From contig JAQWDG010000023.1 in the NCBI GenBank assembly GCA_028705545.1, forward strand, positions 1 through 14,691: a stretch of 14,691 bases of DNA. The letters run 5' to 3'. The notes beneath the pieces are model-generated. The model did not search any database, was not told where the DNA came from, and saw only the letters and a program-made list of their open reading frames with translations. Positions within the stretch are counted from its first letter, which is position 1. Every line of letters starts with the position of its first letter. Both the position numbers and the translations under genes were made by a program. Source of the DNA: Methanoregula sp. Its GTDB lineage: Archaea; Halobacteriota; Methanomicrobia; Methanomicrobiales; Methanospirillaceae. Shown here one piece after another: positions 6,432 through 13,967 of this stretch.

Positions 6432-7099
6432 TGAAAGCGGCATGCCTCATCTCGGGAGGGATGGATTCGTCCACTCTCGCGTATTATGCGAAAAACGAAG
6501 GCTACGAGATCTATGCGCTCCACGCGAACTACGGCCAGCGCACGGAGGCAAAGGAGCGGGCCTGTGCGAAAACGATCGCCTCGCTCCTTTCCGCGCGGGA
6601 CTTCACCGAGATCGATCTCCGGTACTTTGAGAAGTTCGGGGCAAGCAGCCTCACCGATAAGGAAATGCCGGTCGACCGGTTCGACCCGGCCCGGAAGGGT
6701 GTCCCGAACACCTACGTGCCCTTCCGGAACGCAAACCTCCTTGCGATAGCAACGAGCTACGCGGAGGCAAAAGGGGCCGATGCGATCTTCATCGGGGTCC
6801 AGGCGCTCGATTACTCGGGCTACCCGGACTGCCGGCCGGATTTCATCGATGCGTTCCGGCGCGTGATCGGGCTCGGGACAAAAGAGTCCACGCATATTGA
6901 GCTCAAAACGCCCTTTATCCGGATGACCAAGACAGATATCCTGAAGATCGGTACGGAACTCGGCGTCCCGTACGAGAACACCTGGTCCTGTTACAAAAAC
7001 GAAGACCGGGCCTGCGGAACCTGCGGCTCGTGCCACTTCCGGCGCGAGGCCTTTGCCGCTCTCGGGAGAAGCGACCCGATCCCGTACGAGGGCGATTAA
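6428..7099 (+). CDS. queC: 7-cyano-7-deazaguanine (preQ0) synthase (QueC)
   Basis: ATP-dependent enzyme that turns 7-carboxy-7-deazaguanine and ammonia into preQ0, the base that archaeal tRNA-guanine transglycosylase inserts at G15. It has 223 residues. The PP-loop SGGMDSS is at 9-15, for adenylation of the carboxylate. A C-terminal zinc site is formed by C188, C196, C199 and C202 in CYKNEDRACGTCGSCH. RPDF-IDAFR and KESTHIELKTPFI are conserved in the family. Two ATGs (6428 and 6431) stand in tandem; the first overlaps the queE stop. The stop codon abuts the ATG of the Nudix gene with no gap (TAAATG). Later enzymes of archaeosine synthesis (TgtA, ArcS or QueF-like) are not in this window. Confidence 0.97.
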   Translation: MMKAACLISGGMDSSTLAYYAKNEGYEIYALHANYGQRTEAKERACAKTIASLLSARDFTEIDLRYFEKFGASSLTDKEMPVDRFDPARKGVPNTYVPFRNANLLAIATSYAEAKGADAIFIGVQALDYSGYPDCRPDFIDAFRRVIGLGTKESTHIELKTPFIRMTKTDILKIGTELGVPYENTWSCYKNEDRACGTCGSCHFRREAFAALGRSDPIPYEGD

Positions 7100-7600
7100 A
7101 TGGAGATCTTCCGGGGCCGGCGCCTGTGGATCGAGAATAAAAGACTCGTGCTTCCAAACGGTGTCGAGAGGGACGCAGTGATCGTCCACCCGAAAGGTGC
7201 CGTCGCGATCCTGCCGGTGACGGAGACCGGCTACCTGCTCCTGCGCCAGTACCGGTACGCCATCGGCCAGTACATTTACGAGGCGCCGGCCGGGACAATG
7301 GAGGACGGCGAGGAACCGGCAGAAACTGCGCGGCGCGAACTTATCGAGGAGGCGGGGATGGCGGCAAAGACCTTCATCCCCAGAGGCTTCATCTACACGA
7401 CGCCCGGCTTCACGGACGAAAAGATCTGGCTCTTTGAAGCCCGGGGCCTCACACCCTCGCACGAGTACGGGAAGGATGCGGACGAAGTGATCGAAGTAAA
7501 ACCCGTAACAAGGGAAAAAACCGACGCGATGGTGCAGGACGGTACCATCTGCGATGCAAAGACGATCTGCCTGCTCCACCGCTGCCGGGAGGAGGAATGA
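7100..7600 (+). CDS. Nudix hydrolase, ADP-ribose pyrophosphatase-like
   Basis: Hydrolyses a nucleoside diphosphate linked to another group; the closest family is ADP-ribose pyrophosphatase (NudF-like). It has 166 residues. A perfect Nudix box runs from G65 to M87 (G-x5-E-x7-RELIEEAGM), with metal ligands E80, E83 and E84. P102, 16 residues after the box glycine and within TTPGFTDE, is the hallmark of the ADP-ribose subgroup. The N-terminal strand region with LLLRQYRYA is also typical. It abuts queC (TAAATG) and overlaps the next gene in an ATGATGA, so it is part of the preQ0 operon. This may be housekeeping, or it may reflect a role in processing a pterin or nucleotide by-product; the sequence favours ADP-ribose over pterin triphosphate. 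Substrate is inference. Confidence 0.92.
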   Translation: MEIFRGRRLWIENKRLVLPNGVERDAVIVHPKGAVAILPVTETGYLLLRQYRYAIGQYIYEAPAGTMEDGEEPAETARRELIEEAGMAAKTFIPRGFIYTTPGFTDEKIWLFEARGLTPSHEYGKDADEVIEVKPVTREKTDAMVQDGTICDAKTICLLHRCREEE

Positions 7601-8499
7601 TGAGGGGATATCTCGTTGCTGCCGGACTCGCGCTGCTTTTTGTGCTCGCAGCCTTTGCCGGATGCACCAGTAGTACGGCACCCGCGTACTCTGTTGACAG
7701 CAGCGGCGTACTCTCGGTCACCTGCCCGCAGGTCACGGCAAACGAGACGGTGCTCGTGACCAACAGCACCTACACGCTTTCGCGCTATGTCATCGACACC
7801 CCGACCGGCAATGTAGTGACCTACCTTTCCTACCCGGAAAAGCCCAAAGCGGTGCTCGTGTATATCCCGGGCGCGGGCGAGAAGGTCTCGGGCCATGCGG
7901 AACGGATGCTGCAGTTCGCACGGGCCGGGTACGCGTTCATGTTCGTGGACATCCGGGGCCGGGGCGGGGAGACGGCCGGCTCTGCATTCAGCCCTCAGGA
8001 AGACTACGCGAAGTTCAAGGCGAATAACCAGAACGACTGGCCGGAGTTCTACGAGACCGTCTGCGATATCTCGTCTGCCCGCGCCCTGCTTGCCGAAAAA
8101 TTCGGCGTCCCGGTGTACGCAGTCGGGGGCAGCAACGGTGGCAGGTACGCAGCGGTAGCAGCAGGCGTTGACAAGAACTTTGCCGGGTATATCGGGATCT
8201 CGACCGCGGACTGGGGTATAAAGGAAGCCGTTCTTGCGCAGGGCGGGAGCGGGGATGTGCTCCGGTTTGCCGAATCGCTTGAACCAGGCACCTACCTCCC
8301 GAAGATCGCGCCGCGCCCGGTCTGGATGTACCACAATGCAACCGATCCCATCATCCCGTATGCACAAGGCGAAGCGCTCTATGCAGCGGCAGGAGAGCCA
8401 AAGACCTTTACCGAATTTAACGGGGAACACGGAATAAACGGAGACGTGGACAACAAAATCATAGCCCACCTTACGCAAATTTATGGTACGCAAGCGTGA
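7597..8499 (+). CDS. Predicted membrane-anchored lipoprotein, alpha/beta hydrolase (S9/esterase-like)
   Basis: A 300-residue secreted hydrolase. The N-terminus has a basic start, a hydrophobic stretch (about 5-22) and a lipobox-like FAGC with C23 as the probable lipid-modified residue, so it should sit on the outer face of the cytoplasmic membrane. The rest is an alpha/beta hydrolase fold: VLVYIPGAGEKVSGHAERM holds a probable oxyanion-hole region (88-104), the nucleophile elbow is GGSNGG with S179, and D250 (HNATDPIIPY) and H278 (GEHGIN) complete a likely catalytic triad. Substrate is not evident; esterase or peptidase are equally possible. A strong GGAGG (7591-7595) precedes tandem ATGs at 7597 and 7600, the first overlapping the Nudix stop. 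It is last in the queDEC-Nudix run. No oligo-T terminator follows, so read-through into prf1 is possible. Confidence 0.85.
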   Translation: MMRGYLVAAGLALLFVLAAFAGCTSSTAPAYSVDSSGVLSVTCPQVTANETVLVTNSTYTLSRYVIDTPTGNVVTYLSYPEKPKAVLVYIPGAGEKVSGHAERMLQFARAGYAFMFVDIRGRGGETAGSAFSPQEDYAKFKANNQNDWPEFYETVCDISSARALLAEKFGVPVYAVGGSNGGRYAAVAAGVDKNFAGYIGISTADWGIKEAVLAQGGSGDVLRFAESLEPGTYLPKIAPRPVWMYHNATDPIIPYAQGEALYAAAGEPKTFTEFNGEHGINGDVDNKIIAHLTQIYGTQA

Positions 8500-8510
8500 A
8501 TAAGTACAGG

Positions 8511-8518
8511 CTTTAAAG
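8511..8518 (+). promoter_or_regulatory. TATA box of the prf1-argS-taw1-sepS operon
   Basis: CTTTAAAG lies about 25 nt before the prf1 ATG at 8539 in the 39-nt gap between the lipoprotein gene and prf1. That spacing places transcription start at or next to the A of the ATG, so the transcript should be leaderless. GGGGAGG at 8518-8524 is too far from the ATG to be a good ribosome binding site. Confidence 0.5.
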
Positions 8519-8538
8519 GGGAGGCTATACATCCGCTC

Positions 8539-9810
8539 ATGACAGAACCCGTGGAGATGGACGACGCGCGCAAGCGCTACGAGTTCAAAAAGACGCTTGA
8601 AAAACTCGAGGCCCAGCAGGGGGACGGCACGGAGCTCATCACGCTCTACATCCCGCCCGACAAGCAGATCTTCGATGTGACCGGCCAGTTAAAAGACGAG
8701 TACGGCCAGTGCGCGAACATCAAGAGCAAGCAGACGAGAACAAACGTCCAGAGCGCAATCTCCTCGATCCTCTCCCGGCTCAAGTACTACAAGCACCCGC
8801 CGGAAAAAGGCATGGCGGTCTTCTGCGGGACGGTAAAACTCTACGGCGACCGGACCGATCTCCAGTGCACGATCATCGAGCCGCCCGAGCCCCTCAACAC
8901 GTACATGTACCGCTGCAGTTCGGGCTTCGAGCTCGAACCCTTAAAACAGATGCTCGAAGAGAAGTACGTGTACGGCCTTCTCGTGCTCGACCGCCGCGAG
9001 GCATACTGGGGCTTTTTGCGCGGCAACCGGATCGAGCCGATCGGCGGCGCAAACTCTACGGTGCCCGGCAAGATGAGGAAAGGCGGCCAGTCGGCGGCCC
9101 GGTTCGGCCGGCTCCGTGAGATCGCGATCAACGAGTTCTACACGAAAGTCGGCGAACGTTCGAGTGCGATCTACTTAGCGGAAAAAGACTTCTTTGCCCG
9201 GTTCAAGGGGCTTTTGATCGGCGGCCCGAGCCCCACAAAGGAAGAGTTCGAGGCGGGGAACTACCTCCACCACGAGGTCCAGAAGCGGATCATCGGCCTC
9301 TTTGATGTCGCATACACAAACGAAGACGGCCTGCCCGAGCTCGTGGATGCGGCAAAGGACGCGCTCTCGGGAATGGAGGTCGTAAAAGAGAAGACCTTCA
9401 TGGAACGGTTCCTCAAGGAACTGGTAAAAGACAACGGCCTTGCCGCGTACGGTGAGGAGAGTATCCGCAAAAACCTCGAACTCGGTGCGGTGGACACGCT
9501 CCTCTTATCGGGAAACCTCAGGAAATCGCGGCTGAAAATAAAATGCCAGAGCTGCGACTACACCGAGGAGCGGACCGTGAGCATGCCGGTCGGAAAGACG
9601 GCAAGAGACATCGAGCTCGGCTCGTGCCCGAAGTGCACGGCGCCGCTCGTGCTTGACGAGGAGATCGATATCATCGACGAACTGGCAAAGCTTGCCGATC
9701 TTTCGAGCGCAAAAGTCGAGATCATTTCCGATGATTTCGAGGAAGGCTCGATTCTCTTTACAGCATTTGGCGGGATTGCCGCCATCCTGCGGTACAGGAC
9801 GGGATACTAG
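8539..9810 (+). CDS. prf1: Peptide chain release factor 1, archaeal (aRF1)
   Basis: Reads all three stop codons and releases the finished peptide; the archaeal counterpart of eRF1, working with aEF-1alpha and ABCE1. Domain 1 has the stop-codon recognition motifs NIKS (60-63) and Y124-x-C126-x3-F130. Domain 2 carries GGQ at 182-184, whose Gln activates water in the peptidyl-transferase centre. Domain 3 contains four cysteines in pairs (C336, C339, C363, C366) that probably form a zinc ribbon. Length, 423 residues, is usual. The ATG at 8539 sits at the expected start of a leaderless transcript from the TATA box at 8511. argS begins directly after the stop (TAGATG), so the two are coupled. This is a class-I release factor, not Pelota, because GGQ and NIKS are both present. 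Confidence 0.98.
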   Translation: MTEPVEMDDARKRYEFKKTLEKLEAQQGDGTELITLYIPPDKQIFDVTGQLKDEYGQCANIKSKQTRTNVQSAISSILSRLKYYKHPPEKGMAVFCGTVKLYGDRTDLQCTIIEPPEPLNTYMYRCSSGFELEPLKQMLEEKYVYGLLVLDRREAYWGFLRGNRIEPIGGANSTVPGKMRKGGQSAARFGRLREIAINEFYTKVGERSSAIYLAEKDFFARFKGLLIGGPSPTKEEFEAGNYLHHEVQKRIIGLFDVAYTNEDGLPELVDAAKDALSGMEVVKEKTFMERFLKELVKDNGLAAYGEESIRKNLELGAVDTLLLSGNLRKSRLKIKCQSCDYTEERTVSMPVGKTARDIELGSCPKCTAPLVLDEEIDIIDELAKLADLSSAKVEIISDDFEEGSILFTAFGGIAAILRYRTGY

Positions 9811-11487
9811 ATGGTTTTTGACACAACAGCAGCAATAAAAAAGGCGCTTATAGAATGCACTGGCCTTGACGAAATCCCGCTTGCCGATGGCGGCGAGCAC
9901 GCGGACCTTGCAACAACCGTTGCATTTTCCCTTGCAAAAGTCAAAAAACAGGCGCCGGTAAAGATAGCGCAGGAAATTGTCGAAGCGCTCAAAAAGAACA
10001 AGGAGCTTGCGGACCTTGGCGTGACCATCGGGGCAAAAGGCCCGTACGTGAACTTTGTCTTCGGGAAAGCCTACGTGAGCGCGGCCGTAAAAGCGGCAAC
10101 ACAGCCCGGCTACGGGAACTTCCCGCCAAAGGAAACCCGGATCGTGCTCGAACACACGAGCGCAAACCCCAACGGCCCGCTCCACGTGGGCCACATCCGT
10201 AATTCGATCATCGGCGACACGCTCGCCCGGGCGTTCCGGAAAGCCGGCTACCGGCTCGAAGTCCAGTACTATGTAAACGACATGGGCCGGCAGATCGCGA
10301 TCGTGACCTGGGGCTTTGATCACCTCGAACACGAGCCGCTGCCGGGCGAAAAAGAAGACGCCCACATTGCCCGGGTCTACATCGCGGCGAACCGCGAGAT
10401 CGACAAGGACAAGGAGAGGATTACAAAAGAGGTCGACGAGCTCATGGAGCTCGTGGAAGGCGGCGACCCGGAGACCGTAAAGAAATTCCGGCGCGAAGTT
10501 TCCCGCTGCCTCGACGGTTTTGCGGTGACCTTAAAGAACCTCAACGTCAGGCACGACCGGTTTGTCTGGGAGAGCGACTTTGTAAGAAACGGCGACACGA
10601 AACGCGTGATCGGGAAGATCGAGAAGCTCCCGCAGGTAACGCACGAAGGCACGCTCCTCGCTCTCGACCTCGCGGAATTCGGGTTTGCGAACAAGTACGT
10701 GATCCGGCGGAGCGACGGGACCTCGGTGTACGCGGCCCGCGACCTTGCGTTCCACACCTGGAAGAGCACAAACTTCGACCGGGCGATCGATGTGCTCGGC
10801 GCCGACCACAAGCTGATCGGGGCGCAGCTCCAGTGCACCTTAAAACTCCTCGGCGTCAAACCCCCGGAGATCGTCCACTTCGAGTTTGTCTCGCTGCCCG
10901 AAGGTTCGATGAGCACCCGGGCGGGAAAATTCGTCTCGGCCGATGACCTGATCGAAGAGGTGACAAAGCGCGCCTTTGAAGAGGTCACCACCCGCAGGCC
11001 CGAGCTCGACGAGGCGACCCGAAAGAGCATCGCGGCATCCGTTGCCCGGGCCGGGATCCGGTACGATATCGTGAAGATCTCGCCCGAGAAGAGCACGGTC
11101 TTTGACTGGAAGGAGGCGCTTGACTTCGAGCGCCAGAGCGGCCCCTACATCCAGTATGCCCATGCCCGTGCGTGCAGCATCCTTGATAAAGCCGGGAACT
11201 TTGAGCAGTGTTACGAGCTTGAGACCGAACAGGAGATCATCCTTGCAAAGAAGATCGCAAAGTTCCCTGAGGTCATAGAAAAAGTGGTTTGTGAGCTCCG
11301 CCCGCACCTGCTTGCCACCTACGCCCACGAGCTCGCGGACACCTTCAACAGCTTCTACCACTACGAGCCGGTCCTCAAAAGCGAAGGAAAAGTCCGCGAC
11401 CGCCGGCTCACACTCGTCAAAGCCGTGCAGAACACACTTCATGAAGCGCTCGAAACGCTTGGGATCGATGCCATCCGGACCATGTGA
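9811..11487 (+). CDS. argS: Arginyl-tRNA synthetase
   Basis: Class I synthetase charging tRNA-Arg; 558 residues, normal for archaea. An N-terminal Add-1 tRNA-binding domain (about 1-100) precedes the catalytic domain. The HIGH motif appears as HVGH at 125-128 after EHTSANPNGPL, which is diagnostic of ArgRS. The second signature is MSTRAGKF at 367-374, the ArgRS form of the KMSKS loop. The anticodon-binding DALR domain contains SGPYIQYAHARACSIL and ends in a C-terminal Met after GIDAIR, like the family's usual ending. The ATG at 9811 is fixed by direct abutment to the prf1 stop. The 3' end overlaps the taw1 start by 20 nt in another frame. Confidence 0.98.
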   Translation: MVFDTTAAIKKALIECTGLDEIPLADGGEHADLATTVAFSLAKVKKQAPVKIAQEIVEALKKNKELADLGVTIGAKGPYVNFVFGKAYVSAAVKAATQPGYGNFPPKETRIVLEHTSANPNGPLHVGHIRNSIIGDTLARAFRKAGYRLEVQYYVNDMGRQIAIVTWGFDHLEHEPLPGEKEDAHIARVYIAANREIDKDKERITKEVDELMELVEGGDPETVKKFRREVSRCLDGFAVTLKNLNVRHDRFVWESDFVRNGDTKRVIGKIEKLPQVTHEGTLLALDLAEFGFANKYVIRRSDGTSVYAARDLAFHTWKSTNFDRAIDVLGADHKLIGAQLQCTLKLLGVKPPEIVHFEFVSLPEGSMSTRAGKFVSADDLIEEVTKRAFEEVTTRRPELDEATRKSIAASVARAGIRYDIVKISPEKSTVFDWKEALDFERQSGPYIQYAHARACSILDKAGNFEQCYELETEQEIILAKKIAKFPEVIEKVVCELRPHLLATYAHELADTFNSFYHYEPVLKSEGKVRDRRLTLVKAVQNTLHEALETLGIDAIRTM

Positions 11488-12370
11488 CGCCCTGAACAAA
11501 CAGGGATACCTCTTTTTTTCGCAAAAATCGTCTGCCGCGCTTAAGCCGTGCCTCTGGTGCAAGCGGGCACTTGCCGGCGGCGAGATGTGCTACAAGCACC
11601 AGTTCTACGGGATCGACAGCCACCGCTGCGTCCAGATGACGCCAACGCTCAAATGCAACCAGCGCTGCCTCTTCTGCTGGCGGTCGTTTGAGCACGAAGC
11701 GGTGGAAACAGAAGAGTGCCTGCCGGAAACGATCCTCGCGGGCGTGCACAAGCTCCAGAAGCAGGCGCTGGCCGGTTACAACGCGGTGCTTCACAATACC
11801 GTGACAAAAGAGCGGTGGGAGGAGGCGCTTAATCCAAAACACGTGGCGATCTCGCTCTCGGGCGAACCCACGCTTTACTCAAAACTCCCGGAGCTCGTGG
11901 ACCTCTTTAACGCAAACGGTTACACCACCTTTGTCGTGAGCAACGGTACGAACCCGGACGTGCTCGCACGGTGCCGGCCCTTCCAGCAGTACGTCTCGCT
12001 CGATGCACCCGATCTTGCGACCTACACAAAGATCTGCCGGCCGCTCGGGGACCCGGAAGCGTTCTGGGAGCGGATCCACGAGAGCCTTGCGGGGCTTAAA
12101 AACAAGCGCTCGGCAGTCCGGATCACGCTTGTTGCCGGCCACAACGACACCGACCCCGCCGGCTACGCCCGGATCCTCCAGGACTCCGGGGCAACGTTTG
12201 TCGAGGTGAAAGGATACATGTATCTGGGATACAGTAGAAACCGTTTGCAACGTACGAACATGCCGGAGCATGCGCAGGTGCGGGCGTTCGCAAGAGAAAT
12301 TGCCGCATCGTGCGATTATAAAATCCGGGATGAAAATCCCCTAAGCAGGGTCATCTGCATGGAGCGCTAA
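11468..12370 (+). CDS. taw1: tRNA-Phe 4-demethylwyosine synthase (Taw1/TYW1), radical SAM enzyme
   Basis: Adds two carbons of pyruvate to N1-methylguanosine-37 of tRNA-Phe to build the tricyclic imG-14, the first step to wyosine derivatives. The SAM cluster motif is C63-x3-C67-x2-C70 (CNQRCLFCW). Upstream cysteines C28, C41 and C54 match the set that binds the second [4Fe-4S] cluster of this family, next to K32. SGEPT (131-135) and KGYMYLGYSR (248-257) are further conserved blocks. Length is 300 residues from ATG 11468, which lies inside the end of argS; no later ATG precedes the first cluster cysteine, so this start is the best one. The methyltransferase that makes m1G37 (Trm5) and Taw2/Taw3 are not in the window. 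sepS starts four bases after the stop. Confidence 0.97.
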   Translation: MPSGPCDALNKQGYLFFSQKSSAALKPCLWCKRALAGGEMCYKHQFYGIDSHRCVQMTPTLKCNQRCLFCWRSFEHEAVETEECLPETILAGVHKLQKQALAGYNAVLHNTVTKERWEEALNPKHVAISLSGEPTLYSKLPELVDLFNANGYTTFVVSNGTNPDVLARCRPFQQYVSLDAPDLATYTKICRPLGDPEAFWERIHESLAGLKNKRSAVRITLVAGHNDTDPAGYARILQDSGATFVEVKGYMYLGYSRNRLQRTNMPEHAQVRAFAREIAASCDYKIRDENPLSRVICMER

Positions 12371-12374
12371 AGGT

Positions 12375-13958
12375 ATGAGATTCAATCCGCAGGAATGGAA
12401 AGAGAAATCCCACCAGAACTTCGAAGGGACATGGCACGAGGGGCCGTCGGTCATCACCCCCCCGGGGGAAGACAAAAAATACCCCCGGCTCCGGTACACC
12501 CGGGCGCACGCTCACCCGATCTTCGAGACGATCAACCGGCTGCGCGAGATCTATCTTTCGATGGGGTTTGACGAGATCGAAAACCCGGTGATCGTTGAGG
12601 AAAACGAGATCTACCGGCAGTTCGGCCCCGAGGCGATGGCGGTCCTTGACCGGGTCTTCTACGTGGGAGGCCTCCCGCGCCCGAACGTAGGGATTGCCCG
12701 GGCGCAGCTCGATGCGATTAATGAGATCCTCAAAAAGCCCATGCCGGCCCCGACCGAAGAGAAGCTCCGCGAGACGCTCCATGCGTACAAGAAGTCGGAG
12801 ATCGATGGCGACGAGCTGACCCACGAGCTTGCAAAAGTGCTCGACACCGATGACGGAAACGTTGTCCATATCCTCGATAAAGTCTTCCCCGAGTTCAAGG
12901 CGCTCGCTCCCGAATCCTCGCGGAACACGCTCCGGAGCCACATGACGAGCGGCTGGTTCATGACGCTCGGCTCGATCTGGGAAAAGACGCCGCTTCCCAT
13001 CAGACTCTTCTCGGTAGACCGCTGTTTCCGGCGCGAACAGGCAGAAGGGCCGACCCGGCTCATGGCCTACCATTCCGCGTCCTGCGTTGTCGCGGGCGAC
13101 GATGTAACGCTCGAAGACGGTAAGGCAATCAGCGAGGCGCTCCTCTCCGCGTTCGGGTACGAGGACTTCCGGTTCCAGCCCGACGAGAAGCGCTCCAAGT
13201 ATTACATGCCCGATTCGCAGACCGAGGTGTACGCAAAGCACCCGGTCCACGGCTGGGTGGAGGTCGCAACGTTTGGCATGTACTCGCCATCAGCGCTCGG
13301 CGAGTATGGCGTAGGGATCCCGGTCATGAACCTCGGCCTCGGGGTGGAAAGGCTCGCCATGATCGCATACAACGCAGCCGATATCCGCCAGCTCTCGTAC
13401 CCCCAGTTCTTCCCCCGGTTGGTTTCTGATCGCGAGCTTGCCCGGGCCGTGCACCTCAGATCCGAGCCCGTGACACCCGAAGGAAAAGCAATCGCCCGTG
13501 CAATTGCACAGGTCGCCACAACAAACGCAGCGGCCCAGGGCCCCTGCTCCTTTGAGGCATACAAAGGGCTGCTCCTTGGCACGCAGGTAACGGTTACGGT
13601 CGAAGAGACCGAGGCAAACGCGAAACTCTGCGGGCCGGCCTGCGCAAACGAGATCTTCGCGCACGACGGGAATATCCTCGGGGTCCCGGACGCCGAGAAA
13701 TGGAAGGACGTGCGGACAAACGGTGTCCACACCGGCATCACCTACCTTTCCGCAGCCTCGGCACTTGCGGCGGCCGAAATCGAGCAGGCCGCCCGGTGCA
13801 AAAAGGGCACGCTCGTGCAGGTCAAAATGGCAAAACACCCCAGCGACATCAACTTAAAAATCGAGGAGTACGCGGTCCGGGCGATAACCGACAACAAGAA
13901 GAAGATCGATGTCCGCGGCCCGGTGTTTCTGGCCGTAAAATCGGTTGTTAACGAATAA
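12375..13958 (+). CDS. sepS: O-phosphoseryl-tRNA(Cys) synthetase (SepRS)
   Basis: Class II synthetase that charges tRNA-Cys with O-phosphoserine, later converted to Cys-tRNA by SepCysS; it replaces or accompanies CysRS in methanogens and Archaeoglobus. It has 527 residues. Motif 2 runs through LFSVDRCFRREQAEG (211-225), and motif 3 contains MNLGLGVERL (318-327). Phosphoserine-pocket residues of the family are likely T191 (HMTSGW), S234 and S236 (HSAS) and N319. The C-terminal part (after about 430) contains the anticodon-binding region with CGPACANEIF. Phenylalanyl-tRNA synthetase alpha, the closest relative, is excluded by the HSAS pocket, length and C-terminal domain. The ATG at 12375 is four bases after taw1 with GGAG at 12361-12364. 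No CysRS or SepCysS gene is in the window. An oligo-T tract follows the stop. Confidence 0.96.
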   Translation: MRFNPQEWKEKSHQNFEGTWHEGPSVITPPGEDKKYPRLRYTRAHAHPIFETINRLREIYLSMGFDEIENPVIVEENEIYRQFGPEAMAVLDRVFYVGGLPRPNVGIARAQLDAINEILKKPMPAPTEEKLRETLHAYKKSEIDGDELTHELAKVLDTDDGNVVHILDKVFPEFKALAPESSRNTLRSHMTSGWFMTLGSIWEKTPLPIRLFSVDRCFRREQAEGPTRLMAYHSASCVVAGDDVTLEDGKAISEALLSAFGYEDFRFQPDEKRSKYYMPDSQTEVYAKHPVHGWVEVATFGMYSPSALGEYGVGIPVMNLGLGVERLAMIAYNAADIRQLSYPQFFPRLVSDRELARAVHLRSEPVTPEGKAIARAIAQVATTNAAAQGPCSFEAYKGLLLGTQVTVTVEETEANAKLCGPACANEIFAHDGNILGVPDAEKWKDVRTNGVHTGITYLSAASALAAAEIEQAARCKKGTLVQVKMAKHPSDINLKIEEYAVRAITDNKKKIDVRGPVFLAVKSVVNE

Positions 13959-13959
13959 C

Positions 13960-13967
13960 TTTTTTTT
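13960..13967 (+). terminator. Oligo-T terminator after sepS
   Basis: A run of eight T directly follows the sepS stop codon, a typical archaeal intrinsic termination signal. It fills the 8-nt gap to the convergent histidine kinase gene. On the minus strand it is an A-run, so it should not stop transcription of the kinase. Confidence 0.65.

Noticed and set aside
6011..7681. Minus-strand frame of 556 codons opposite queE, queC and the Nudix gene
   Set aside because: It spans three well-identified genes on the other strand and has no motif of its own.
7393..8532. Minus-strand frame of 379 codons opposite the lipoprotein gene
   Set aside because: The plus strand has a signal sequence, lipobox and hydrolase triad; the minus frame is Arg/Val/His-rich shadow.
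12375..13958. Phenylalanyl-tRNA synthetase alpha chain as an alternative for sepS
   Set aside because: Motif 2 and 3 neighbourhoods, the HSAS phosphoserine pocket and the C-terminal region fit SepRS; PheS would not have this C-terminal domain.
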